NCBI GenBank assembly: GCA_005880915.1
Contig: VBIW01000037.1
Location: 292,239 to 356,238, forward strand
DNA from: Chloroflexota bacterium
Lineage (GTDB): Bacteria; Chloroflexota; Dormibacteria; Dormibacterales; Dormibacteraceae
Reading direction: 5' to 3'
DNA: 64,000 bases
In this document: positions 49,844-57,720 of the stretch, one piece after another
Layout: each line of letters opens with the position of its first letter
Position numbering within the stretch: the first letter of the stretch is position 1
Program-made: the position numbers and the translations under genes
Notes under the pieces: generated by a model
Told to the model about the DNA's origin: nothing
The model's database searches: none
What the model saw: only the letters and a program-made list of their open reading frames with translations

Positions 49844-51043
49844 GTGCTCGATCTCGCCCTGAGCCCCGACCAGGAGCTGCTGGTCGCGGCTGTCCGCGAG
49901 TTCTGCGCCCGCGAGTTTGCGCCGCGCATCGGCGCCGACGACCGCGCCGGCCGCCACGACCCTGAGATCTTTGCCAAGCTCGCTTCGCTAGGCCTGCCAG
50001 GTGTGTGCTTCCCGCAGCGCTACGGCGGCCACGGCCTCGACTACCTCTCGCTCGGCCTCGTCTGCGAGGAGCTGGAGTACGTGGACACCGTCTACCGGAC
50101 GGTGCTCTCGGTCCACGTCGGCCTGGTCGGCATGGGCCTTTACACATGGGCGACTGAGGAGCAGAAGCAGGAGTGGCTGGTCCCGATGGCCTCGGGCAAG
50201 AAGCTGGCCTGCTATGGCCTGACCGAGCCCAACGCCGGGTCCGACGTTGCCTCGATGCAGTCGACGGCGCGTCGGCACGGGGACGGCTACGTCCTGAACG
50301 GGCAAAAGGTCTGGGTCTCCGACGCCGACACCGCGGACTACCTGCTCGTTTTCGCGAAGACCGACCCGAAGGCCGGAGGGCGCGGCGTTTCCGCGTTCAT
50401 GCTCGACCGCGAGGCCTGCGGCAAGGCGCTGCGCACCGAGCCGATCGAGGATCGATTAGGCATACGGGCCGGCGACGTCGGCTCGATCTTCATGGCCGAC
50501 CTCGAGGTGCCGGAGGCAAACCGCATCGGTGACGAGGGCGATGGCTTCAAGATCGCGATGAGCTGTCTCGACAACGGCCGTTTCACCGTCGCCGCTGGTG
50601 CGACCGGCACGGTGCGCGCCTGTCTCGACGCGTCGGTCAAATACGCGCGTGAGAGAAAGACTTTCGGGCAGGAGATCGGGCGCTACCAGCTGGTCCAGCA
50701 GATGATCGCGAAGATGTCGCGCGACTACGAGATCTGCCGGTTGCTGTACTTCAAGGTCGCATGGATGAAGAACACGGGCGCTCGCCACACGCGACAGGTT
50801 TCGATGGCGAAGCAATACGCAACCGATGCGGCGTTCAACGCCGCGCATGACGCGGTCGAGGTCCATGGCGCGTACGGGTATTCCGCCGAGTATCCCGTCG
50901 AGCGCTTTCTTCGCAACGCGCGCGCGCCGATCATCTACGAGGGCACGCGGGAGGTGCACACGATCCTGCAAGGCGAGTACGCGCTCGGCTATCGCGACGA
51001 CCGTCCGGTCAAGAAGTCGCTCCCGCCATATCGACCGGATTGA
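49844..51043 (+). CDS. acyl-CoA dehydrogenase (glutaryl-CoA dehydrogenase-like)
   Basis: A 399-residue FAD acyl-CoA dehydrogenase. CYGLTEPNAGSD and GQKVWVSDADTADY form the FAD/substrate region, and the conserved YEGTREVHT near residue 364 resembles the catalytic Glu site of glutaryl-CoA dehydrogenase. Electrons pass to ETF. TAGCTT (49832-49837) ends 6 nt before the GTG. It is the first of four genes joined by 4- to 14-nt overlaps. Confidence 0.9.
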   Translation: MLDLALSPDQELLVAAVREFCAREFAPRIGADDRAGRHDPEIFAKLASLGLPGVCFPQRYGGHGLDYLSLGLVCEELEYVDTVYRTVLSVHVGLVGMGLYTWATEEQKQEWLVPMASGKKLACYGLTEPNAGSDVASMQSTARRHGDGYVLNGQKVWVSDADTADYLLVFAKTDPKAGGRGVSAFMLDREACGKALRTEPIEDRLGIRAGDVGSIFMADLEVPEANRIGDEGDGFKIAMSCLDNGRFTVAAGATGTVRACLDASVKYARERKTFGQEIGRYQLVQQMIAKMSRDYEICRLLYFKVAWMKNTGARHTRQVSMAKQYATDAAFNAAHDAVEVHGAYGYSAEYPVERFLRNARAPIIYEGTREVHTILQGEYALGYRDDRPVKKSLPPYRPD

Positions 51044-52386
51044 CCATCGCCGCGGTAGCCACGGCTCCGCAGCGCCGGCTCGGGACATTCGACTTCATCC
51101 TTCTGTCGGTCTACTGGATCGCGATCGGCTACCTCTGGAACAGCCTGACGGCGCTGATCCTGCCCGACATGATCATCCAGCTCGTCGGACGCGCCCACGA
51201 AGGCCTGGCCGCGAGCTTTCTCAAATCGATCGGCACCCTGGTGGCCATCGTCTGGCAGCCGGTCGTCGGCGGCATCTCAGATCGCACGGTCACGCGGTGG
51301 GGAAGGCGCCGCCCGTTCATCGTCGCCGGGACCGCGGGCGATGTCCTGTTCCTGGTCGGAATCGCGCTCGCGGGCAACTACTGGTGGTTGGTCGTCTTCT
51401 ACTTCCTGCTGCAGCTCGCCTCCAACACCGCGCAGGCTCCATACCAGGGACTGCTTCCCGACCTGGTGCCGGACACCCAGCGCGCCGAGGCATCCGGCTT
51501 CTATGGGGTCGCCAACCTCGCCGGCATTGCGAGCGGAACTGTCGGTGCAGGGCTGCTGCTCGCGCACCTGGGTCGGAGCGCGGCGATTGCGTCGATCGCC
51601 GTGGTCCTCGTCGTCACCATGCTCGCGACAGTGCTGGTCGTGCCCGACCGAGCACGCCCGGTCGAAGGGCACTTCCGAAGTCTCGGCGAGCTGCTGACGA
51701 AAACGTTCGGCGTTCCGTTTCGCAATCGCAGCTTTCTGTGGCTGATGGTTTCCCGACTCCTGATCTTCATGGGCTTCGGAGGACTGCAGAACTTCGCCTT
51801 CTTCTACTTCGACAACGTCTTCTTTCACCAGGACCGCAAGGCGACCGCCATCGCGGCGTCGACGTTGCTCGGCATCGCGATCGCAGTCGCGGCGCTGGTC
51901 ACGTGGCCCGCTTCGCGATTGTCGAATCGGACCGGCCGCCGGCCGCTCATCCTCACGGCGGGACTGTTCGGCGCGGCGGGCACTCTGGTGCTTGTGTTCA
52001 GCCACTACCGGTGGGTCCCCGACGGAATGCTGCGTCCACTCGCGGCATTCCTCAAGGTGCCGGATCTCGCGGCTCAGGCGACCCTGACGGGCCTTCTCAT
52101 CGGGGTTGGTCTCGGTGTTTTCTTTTCCGTCGACTGGGCCTTCATCCAGGACATCATTCCGCCGCACCAGGGAGGCCTTTACATGGGCTTTTCGAACATC
52201 GCGACCGCCGGCGCCGGGATCATTGCCGTGTTTCTCGGCGGCCCGCTCCTGGACGCGTTCAACGCCGGACCTCGGATCCTCGGCCTTCCGGGTGGGTTTC
52301 CGGTCGTCTTCAGCTTATTTGCGGTCTGGTTCGTGATCGGGTCGCTTAGCATCCTGAAAGTGCCGGAGAAGGGGAGAAAGGTGTGA
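51040..52386 (+). CDS. MFS transporter (SLC45/GPH-like)
   Basis: A 448-residue transporter with 12 predicted helices. The loop RTVTRWGRRRPFIVAG after helix 2-3 is the RwGRRRP motif of sucrose/SLC45-like and GPH-type carriers. The TTG start overlaps the dehydrogenase stop (TTGA). In this operon it may import the substrate of the ureohydrolase or FAD oxidoreductase; this is inferred from linkage only. Confidence 0.88.
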   Translation: MTIAAVATAPQRRLGTFDFILLSVYWIAIGYLWNSLTALILPDMIIQLVGRAHEGLAASFLKSIGTLVAIVWQPVVGGISDRTVTRWGRRRPFIVAGTAGDVLFLVGIALAGNYWWLVVFYFLLQLASNTAQAPYQGLLPDLVPDTQRAEASGFYGVANLAGIASGTVGAGLLLAHLGRSAAIASIAVVLVVTMLATVLVVPDRARPVEGHFRSLGELLTKTFGVPFRNRSFLWLMVSRLLIFMGFGGLQNFAFFYFDNVFFHQDRKATAIAASTLLGIAIAVAALVTWPASRLSNRTGRRPLILTAGLFGAAGTLVLVFSHYRWVPDGMLRPLAAFLKVPDLAAQATLTGLLIGVGLGVFFSVDWAFIQDIIPPHQGGLYMGFSNIATAGAGIIAVFLGGPLLDAFNAGPRILGLPGGFPVVFSLFAVWFVIGSLSILKVPEKGRKV

Positions 52387-53306
52387 ACCTGGACGGTCTA
52401 CGACCCTGGGCTGGGTTGGGGGAGGCAGGGTTGGTCGGGGGGCAGCCTGCCGACGTCGTGGTCGCGGGCATCCCTTACGACGGCTCGGCCGTCTACCGAA
52501 AGGGTGCCGCCATCGCACCCAGGACGATCCGGGGGCTGTCGCCTGTGATGCCGCCCGTCACCGAAGAGGGCCACCTCCTGACCGGCCTGCGTGTCAGCGA
52601 CATCGGCGACCTCGACGCCGGACGGGATATCGAGGCCGGGTGGATGGGCCCGATGGAACGCCTGGCCCAGGTTCCGCCGGAAGCGTTCCTGACCGTGCTG
52701 GGCGGCGACCACTGCACCGCGATCTCGACTCTGGCGGCGCAGGTGCGGAGGCATCCGGGCCTTTCGTTGCTGTGGGTTGACGCGCATCCCGACCTCTGCG
52801 ACTTCTCGCGCGGCGGCCACTGGACGTGCGGGTGCGCCTTGCGTCGCGCACTCGAGGCCTCAGGTATCGAGCCATCACGCGTGGTGATCGCCGGCGGGCG
52901 CGACTACGACCCCGAGGAGCTGGAGTTCATAGCCGCCAACAACGTGCTACTGGTCTCCACGGCGGAGATCGCCCGCGACCTGCATGGGTCCGCGGGCAAG
53001 ATCGCTGACCGGCTCGCAGGCGCTGAGGTGCACGTCTCGTTCGACATCGACGTGCTCGACCCGGCGTTTGCTCCGGGAACGGAGATCCCGTCGGCCGGCG
53101 GCCTGTCTACACGACAGGCGCTAGAGCTGCTGCGGAGCGCAACCGCGCGTTCGCGCCTGGTCGGGTTCGACGTAGTCGAGGTCTCGCCGCCGTTTGACGA
53201 CAGTGACATCACAACTCTCGCGGCGCTGAAGCTCATCTTCGAGGTGTGGGGAATGGTGAAGAGCGCGCGTGAGGCCAGAGTTTCGGACATCAGTGGAAAG
53301 CGCTGA
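52383..53306 (+). CDS. arginase/agmatinase-family ureohydrolase
   Basis: A 307-residue binuclear Mn hydrolase. Metal ligands are complete: His110 (GGDHCTAIS), Asp133, His135 and Asp137 (VDAHPD), and Asp221/Asp223 (SFDIDVLDP). The family releases urea from arginine, agmatine or related guanidino compounds; specificity loops do not let me choose. The GTG start overlaps the MFS stop by 4 nt, and the next gene begins inside its last 14 nt. Confidence 0.9.
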   Translation: MNLDGLRPWAGLGEAGLVGGQPADVVVAGIPYDGSAVYRKGAAIAPRTIRGLSPVMPPVTEEGHLLTGLRVSDIGDLDAGRDIEAGWMGPMERLAQVPPEAFLTVLGGDHCTAISTLAAQVRRHPGLSLLWVDAHPDLCDFSRGGHWTCGCALRRALEASGIEPSRVVIAGGRDYDPEELEFIAANNVLLVSTAEIARDLHGSAGKIADRLAGAEVHVSFDIDVLDPAFAPGTEIPSAGGLSTRQALELLRSATARSRLVGFDVVEVSPPFDDSDITTLAALKLIFEVWGMVKSAREARVSDISGKR

Positions 53307-54435
53307 CGTAGTCATCGTGGGCGGCGGCATCATGGGCTGCGCCCTCGCCTATCAGCTCGCCAGACGCGACGTCGACGTTTTGCTCTTCGAGCGCGACACG
53401 CTGGGTTCGCAATCGACCGGCAAATGCGCAGGCGGCGTTCGGCAGCAGTTCTCGATGGAGGCCAACGTGCGCCTTCAGCGCCTATCGGTCCAGCTCTTCG
53501 AGAATTTCGAGCAGGAGACCGGGCACCCGGCGGACTTCCGCCAGATCGGCTACCTCTTCGTGCTGACGCTGCCCCAGCAGGTCGAAGACTTCCGGCACAA
53601 CATGGAGATGTGGCACAGGGTCGGCCTGAGCGAAGCGCGCTGGGTCGATGCGTCAGAGGCGGCGCGCATGGTCCCGGTGCTAAACGTCGAGGATGTTCTG
53701 GGCTGCACCTTCTGCCCTACGGACGGCATCGCGAGCCCTGCCGATGTGACATCCGGCTACGCCCAGGCCGCGCGCCGCCATGGCGCCCGGTTGAAGGAGG
53801 GGGTCGACGTGGTCGGGATCGACGTCGCGGGCGGACGCGTGCAGGGAGTCCGCACCGCGGCGGGCGACGTCGCCAGCCGGGTCGTCTTCAACTGCGCCGG
53901 CGCATGGTCATCATCGATCGGCCGCATGGCCGGGCTCGAGATCCCGGTGCTCCCATACCGCCGGCAGGTTGCTGTCACGGGATCTTTTCCGGCCGTGCCG
54001 CGAAACAACCCCATGACGGTCGACTTCCAGACCTCGTTTTACTTCCACCCGGAAGGCGACGGGGTGCTGATGGGGATGAGCGACAGGGTTGAAGGGCCCG
54101 GCTACGCGACGGACGTGAACTGGGACTTCCTGGAGAAGATGTTCGAGCAAGCCTCGCGCCGCGCTCCTGCCCTGGCCGGGGCGGGGATCAAGACGGCGTG
54201 GGCTGGGTTGTACGAGACGACACCCGACCACCAGGCGATCCTCGGTCCGGTGCCGGAGCTCGAGGGCTTCTGGTGCGCGGCCGGGTTCAGTGGACACGGG
54301 TTCATGCAGGCCCCCGCGGCCGCGCTGCTCCTGGCGCAGCTGCTGCTCGATAGGCGCTCCGAGATCGATATCACGCCGTTCGCGTTCACCCGCTTCGCGA
54401 CGGGCTCACTGGTCCACGAAAGGAACGTCATCTAA
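53293..54435 (+). CDS. FAD-dependent amine/amino-acid oxidoreductase (DAO family)
   Basis: A 380-residue flavoprotein of the DAO family (sarcosine oxidase/glycine oxidase-like). The FAD motif VIVGGGIMGCALAYQLARR is at the N-terminus, a Cys in GKCAGGVRQQFS could bind flavin as in related enzymes, and the C-terminal GFSGHGFMQAP closes the FAD site. With the upstream ureohydrolase and transporter it suggests catabolism of a guanidino or N-methyl amino compound. GTG 53293 is preferred to GTG 53269 because the FAD motif then begins at the usual distance. Confidence 0.88.
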   Translation: MESADVVIVGGGIMGCALAYQLARRDVDVLLFERDTLGSQSTGKCAGGVRQQFSMEANVRLQRLSVQLFENFEQETGHPADFRQIGYLFVLTLPQQVEDFRHNMEMWHRVGLSEARWVDASEAARMVPVLNVEDVLGCTFCPTDGIASPADVTSGYAQAARRHGARLKEGVDVVGIDVAGGRVQGVRTAAGDVASRVVFNCAGAWSSSIGRMAGLEIPVLPYRRQVAVTGSFPAVPRNNPMTVDFQTSFYFHPEGDGVLMGMSDRVEGPGYATDVNWDFLEKMFEQASRRAPALAGAGIKTAWAGLYETTPDHQAILGPVPELEGFWCAAGFSGHGFMQAPAAALLLAQLLLDRRSEIDITPFAFTRFATGSLVHERNVI

Positions 54436-54443
54436 GGCGGTAC

Positions 54444-54596
54444 GGGGATCCTGACCCCCCGCGCTCTTTAGCCACAGTGGGGTTGGAGCCCGGATCTATT
54501 CCGGGCGTACCCACGCCGGACAGCTGGGCTACCGGCAGTCGTCTATGCCAAAGGGGGGTCCCGCGGGGGGATCCTGATCCCCCCGCGCTCTTTAGC
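54444..54596. repeat. duplicated 29-30-bp hairpin element bounding a 94-bp spacer
   Basis: GGGGATCCTGA(T)CCCCCCGCGCTCTTTAGC occurs at 54444-54472 and 54567-54596, differing by one T. Each starts with a GGGGATC-CT-GATCCCC hairpin followed by a pyrimidine-rich stretch, like a terminator. The spacer holds another perfect hairpin, CCCGGA-TCTAT-TCCGGG (54490-54506), and no gene. The second copy overlaps the stop of the leftward gene at 54592. Confidence 0.65.
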
Positions 54597-54834
54597 GCTT
54601 GAAGATCACCGCGAGGGAGACCAGGCCGGCCCCGCCGATCAGCAGAACCACGCCGCAGCCCATCTGGACGATCGTGTAAAGGATCCCGCCGGTCGCGGCA
54701 TAGGTCTCCGGGTACCTCGCCTTGCCGCGGCGCCGGCGGAGGGCGGCCGCGATCGCGCCTACTCCCAGCAGGATGGCAAACACCCCGAGCAGCAATCCGC
54801 TCGAGAAGGTTCCGGCAGAGATCGGGCGCGGCAC
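54592..54834 (-). CDS. small two-helix membrane protein (80 aa)
   Basis: An 80-residue protein with two hydrophobic helices (residues 12-33 and 50-75) separated by a basic loop RRRRGKARYPETY. No family is recognised. GATACT (complement of 54843-54848) lies 8 nt before the GTG and is a plausible -10. It diverges from the SDR gene. Function unknown. Confidence 0.6.
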   Translation of the reverse strand: MPRPISAGTFSSGLLLGVFAILLGVGAIAAALRRRRGKARYPETYAATGGILYTIVQMGCGVVLLIGGAGLVSLAVIFKR

Positions 54835-54877
54835 TGGATCTCAGTATCGCTCGGCCCAGTCGATAGGATTCTCACCC

Positions 54878-55786
54878 GTGGCTCGGATCCTCCTCCTCGG
54901 CTCCACCGGATTTGTCGGCCGCGGCGTGGCGCACAAGATCCTGGACGGCGGCCACCAGCTCCGTGTCCTGGTGCGCGATCCTCTGAAGGCGGCCGCCTTC
55001 AAGGTGCGAGGAGCCCAGGTCGTCGTGGGCGATGCGCTCAACCCACAGGCTCTGGCCCAGGCGGCCCAGGGCGTCGAGCACATCATCAGCCTGGTCGCGG
55101 TGCGGCGAAACCGGCCGCAGTCGTACCTCGCGGTGAACGTCGACGGGCCTCGAATCCTCGGCCAGGCCGCCATGACGGCCGGCGTGCGCTCGGTCGTGCT
55201 CGTCAGCGCGATCGGGGCAAAGCTGGATCCGCACTTCAAGTACTTCACCTCGCGCTGGATGGGCGAGCAGGAGCTGGCCAAGACTGGAGTCTCCGGCACG
55301 ATCCTGCGGTTTTCCTTCGTCCTCGCCGAGGAAGGCGGGATCCTGAACGACTTCGAGCGGGCGATCATCGGCCCCTTCGCGATCATTCCAGGCGGTGGCC
55401 AGGCGAAGATGCAGCCTATCCTGCGCGAGGATGCCGCGCGGTGCATCGTCGAGACCGTCGCCCGGCCGGACCTGCTCGGAAAGATCGTCGAGCTGGGTGG
55501 TCCCGAGGTCGTGACCTACGAAGCGATGTTCGATTGGTTCCTCCACGCTCGAGGCATCAAGAAGGCGAAGCTAAAGCTGCCGCTGGCGCTTCTGATCCCG
55601 CCTGCAATCGCGATGGAGGCTGTGCAGACGAATCCGCCGATCACCGCCGATGAGGTCCGCATGATCCAGACCGACAACCTCGCGGCTGGCATCGATTCGG
55701 TGAGCTCACAGTTCGGCTGGCGCCCGAGCCAGCCCAGCGCGTGGGCACCGGTCAACTGGGCGAAGAGACCGAGAACGGGCCGCTAA
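54878..55786 (+). CDS. NmrA/NDUFA9-like atypical SDR
   Basis: A 302-residue protein with N-terminal ILLLGSTGFVGRGVAHKIL, the GxxGxxG NAD(P)-binding turn, and VVLVSAIGA followed by a Lys-containing helix without the classical YxxxK. This layout matches the NmrA-like/complex I NDUFA9 relatives that bind NAD(P) but may be redox sensors. TAGGAT (54864-54869) ends 8 nt before the GTG. The last 46 nt overlap the start of the next gene. Confidence 0.85.
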   Translation: MARILLLGSTGFVGRGVAHKILDGGHQLRVLVRDPLKAAAFKVRGAQVVVGDALNPQALAQAAQGVEHIISLVAVRRNRPQSYLAVNVDGPRILGQAAMTAGVRSVVLVSAIGAKLDPHFKYFTSRWMGEQELAKTGVSGTILRFSFVLAEEGGILNDFERAIIGPFAIIPGGGQAKMQPILREDAARCIVETVARPDLLGKIVELGGPEVVTYEAMFDWFLHARGIKKAKLKLPLALLIPPAIAMEAVQTNPPITADEVRMIQTDNLAAGIDSVSSQFGWRPSQPSAWAPVNWAKRPRTGR

Positions 55787-56328
55787 GGGTCCGGACATTT
55801 TTCGGACTGCCGATTCCCGCGCCGCATCGGGCGGCGCTTGGGGGCTATCTCGCAGAGTGCGCGAAACGTGCTCCTGAGTTTCGCTGGACTCCGGAGGCCA
55901 ATCTCCACCTGACGATTCGGTTTCTCGGTCACGTCGAGCAAGCTCTCGCCGAAGGTATCGCGGACAGGCTTGCCGAGGCCGGCCTGCGCTCGTTCCAGCT
56001 GCAGCTCAGCGAGCTGGGCACGTTCAGGCGGGGCCGTCTGGCCCGCGTCGTGTGGTTGGGCCTCGGGTCTGGGCTGGAGGAGATTGCTGAGCTGGCCGGG
56101 CAGGTGGAGGTCGAGTGCACTCATGCGGGTCTCGAGCCCGACGCTCGTCGCTACCACGCGCACCTGACCCTCGCCCGGGCCAGGGCCCGGGATGGTGCAG
56201 GGCTTCCTGACCTGCCGGCCGCGCCAGACCTCGAGGCTTGGCGAGCGGAGGAGTTGATCCTCTATCGGAGCCGGCTTGGGCGCGGCGGCTCTGTCTACGA
56301 GCCGATGCGGCGTCTCAGGCTGAGCTGA
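55741..56328 (+). CDS. thpR: RNA 2',3'-cyclic phosphodiesterase (ThpR/LigT-like)
   Basis: A 195-residue 2H phosphoesterase. The two catalytic HxT motifs are HLTIRFLG (near residue 57) and HLTLARAR (near 140). ThpR hydrolyses RNA 2',3'-cyclic phosphates and can seal tRNA halves in vitro. The GTG at 55741 lies in the SDR gene; downstream no start codon exists before the conserved RTFFGLPIP, so translation must begin there. Its stop overlaps the convergent heme-binding-like gene by 14 nt. Confidence 0.88.
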   Translation: MGTGQLGEETENGPLRVRTFFGLPIPAPHRAALGGYLAECAKRAPEFRWTPEANLHLTIRFLGHVEQALAEGIADRLAEAGLRSFQLQLSELGTFRRGRLARVVWLGLGSGLEEIAELAGQVEVECTHAGLEPDARRYHAHLTLARARARDGAGLPDLPAAPDLEAWRAEELILYRSRLGRGGSVYEPMRRLRLS

Positions 56329-56716
56329 GGCCGGCCTCTGCGCACTCGAGGTCCTGCTCCGGCCGGCCCCCGCTCACCCCGACCGCACCCAGGACGTGGC
56401 CATCCCGCTTGATCAGGGTCGAGCCGAGACCCGGCACTATGGGCACGCGGACGAGGCGGTCGGCGACGCTGAAGAAACCCGGCCGGTCCTTGGCGAGCTC
56501 CGCCAATGAGGCGCCATCGCGGTAGAGCATCGCCGCCCCGACCGCCTTCGCCTCGGCAATCTGGGGCGAAATGGGTGGGGCGCCGTCCATCCGTCCGACG
56601 GCGATCAAGAACCCGCCCTCGTCGACCACGGCGACGGTGACCCGAATGCCGAGACTTTCCGCTTTCGCATGCGCACCGCCGATCGTCTTTTGCGCCTGGG
56701 CGAATGTCAGCGGCAT
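56315..56716 (-). CDS. GlcG/HbpS-family (DUF336) protein
   Basis: A 133-residue protein of the GlcG/HbpS/PduO C-terminal-like family: VAVVDEGGFLIAVGRMDGA and GAVGVSGGRPEQD are conserved. HbpS binds haem or iron and is part of redox sensing in Streptomyces; PduO-C binds haem; others are of unknown role. There is no signal peptide, so it acts in the cytosol. It stands alone between ThpR and an SDR. ATG 56716 gives the family length. Confidence 0.85.
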   Translation of the reverse strand: MPLTFAQAQKTIGGAHAKAESLGIRVTVAVVDEGGFLIAVGRMDGAPPISPQIAEAKAVGAAMLYRDGASLAELAKDRPGFFSVADRLVRVPIVPGLGSTLIKRDGHVLGAVGVSGGRPEQDLECAEAGLSSA

Positions 56717-56732
56717 TAGGCTCTAGTCTCGC

Positions 56733-57509
56733 ATGGACCTTGCCGGCCGAGTCGCGATCGTCACCGGTGGCGGCACTGGCATCGGAAGAGCGACGTCGAT
56801 CAGGCTCGCCAAGGCGGGCGCGAAAGCCGTGGTCGTCAACTACTCGCGCTCAGCCGCCGAGGCGGAGTCGACCGCTCAGGAGCTGCGAGCCCTTGGCGCC
56901 GAGGCGCTTCCATGGCGCGCGAACATCGCCGAGGAGGCGACGGTCAAGAACATGATCGCCCTGACCGTCGACAGGTACGGAAGGCTCGACGTGCTGGTCA
57001 ACAACGCCGGCACCACTCATTTCATCCCCCATGCAGACCTGGACGCGTTGACAGACGAGGTCTGGGACGACATCCTCAGCGTGAATCTGAAGGGCACGTT
57101 CTTTTGCTGCCGGGCCGCCGCAGCCGAGCTCGCGCGCGTCGGCGGCGCAATCGTCAACATCTCGTCGATCGCCGCTTATCGTGCATCGGGCTCTTCGATT
57201 CCGTATGCCGTCTCCAAAGCCGGCGTCTTGCAGCTGACACGCGCGCTCGCTCTCGCCCTGGCTCCGGATGTCCGCGTGAATTCCGTCTCGCCGGGTCTCG
57301 TTTCGAGTCGATGGTTCAGCAAGAATTTCGGCGAAGACGCGGCCGCCGCCCAGGCAGAGGCATTTGCGAAGGCAACCCCAATGGGCAAGATCGCGACGCC
57401 GGACGATGTCGCCCAGGCCGTCATCGCGTTGCTCGAGAACGACGTGATCACGGGCCAGGACCTGGTCGTCGACGGCGGAAAGAACGTCCTCTATCACCCG
57501 CTTTCCTGA
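56733..57509 (+). CDS. short-chain dehydrogenase/reductase (FabG-like)
   Basis: A 258-residue classical SDR with TGGGTGIG, NNAGTT, ISSIAA and the catalytic YAVSK motif, ending DGGKN. It resembles FabG-type 3-oxoacyl reductases and glucose dehydrogenases; no acp or fab gene is near, so substrate is open. TAGGCT (56717-56722) ends 10 nt before the ATG. Confidence 0.9.
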   Translation: MDLAGRVAIVTGGGTGIGRATSIRLAKAGAKAVVVNYSRSAAEAESTAQELRALGAEALPWRANIAEEATVKNMIALTVDRYGRLDVLVNNAGTTHFIPHADLDALTDEVWDDILSVNLKGTFFCCRAAAAELARVGGAIVNISSIAAYRASGSSIPYAVSKAGVLQLTRALALALAPDVRVNSVSPGLVSSRWFSKNFGEDAAAAQAEAFAKATPMGKIATPDDVAQAVIALLENDVITGQDLVVDGGKNVLYHPLS

Positions 57510-57720
57510 GGCTACAAATTCACGGTTGGCGGCGCACTGACTTTTGGACTTGCACGCCTGAGCGGTAGGCCTTAGCTTTCACGTCGGCCCCGAGGGACAC
57601 GTTCGAGGGGGCAGGAACAGGGCCGCAAGGCCATGTACCGGCTCCCGAGAGGCGATCCGTCGGGGTCACTTCTTTTCCAGGGCAAGAACCTCTGCCCCCC
57701 GCGTTACGCTGCACCAGACC
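57510..57720. other. 211-bp intergenic region with several potential hairpins
   Basis: The largest gene-free gap in the window. It can form GCCTgagcggtAGGC, GCCCC/GGGGC around GAGGGACACGTTCGAG, GGCC-GCAA-GGCC (a GNRA tetraloop) and CCG/CGG around TCCCGAGAGGCGATCCGT. I cannot match it to a riboswitch consensus. The downstream gene has TACGCT (57705-57710) 10 nt before its ATG, so the hairpins are upstream of its likely transcription start. They may be the 3' end of the SDR mRNA or a small RNA. Confidence 0.35.

Noticed and set aside
48977-49957. Leftward 326-codon frame opposite the CvpA-like gene
   Set aside because: Asp/His-rich composition without hydrophobic core; the plus-strand gene has a clear membrane topology.
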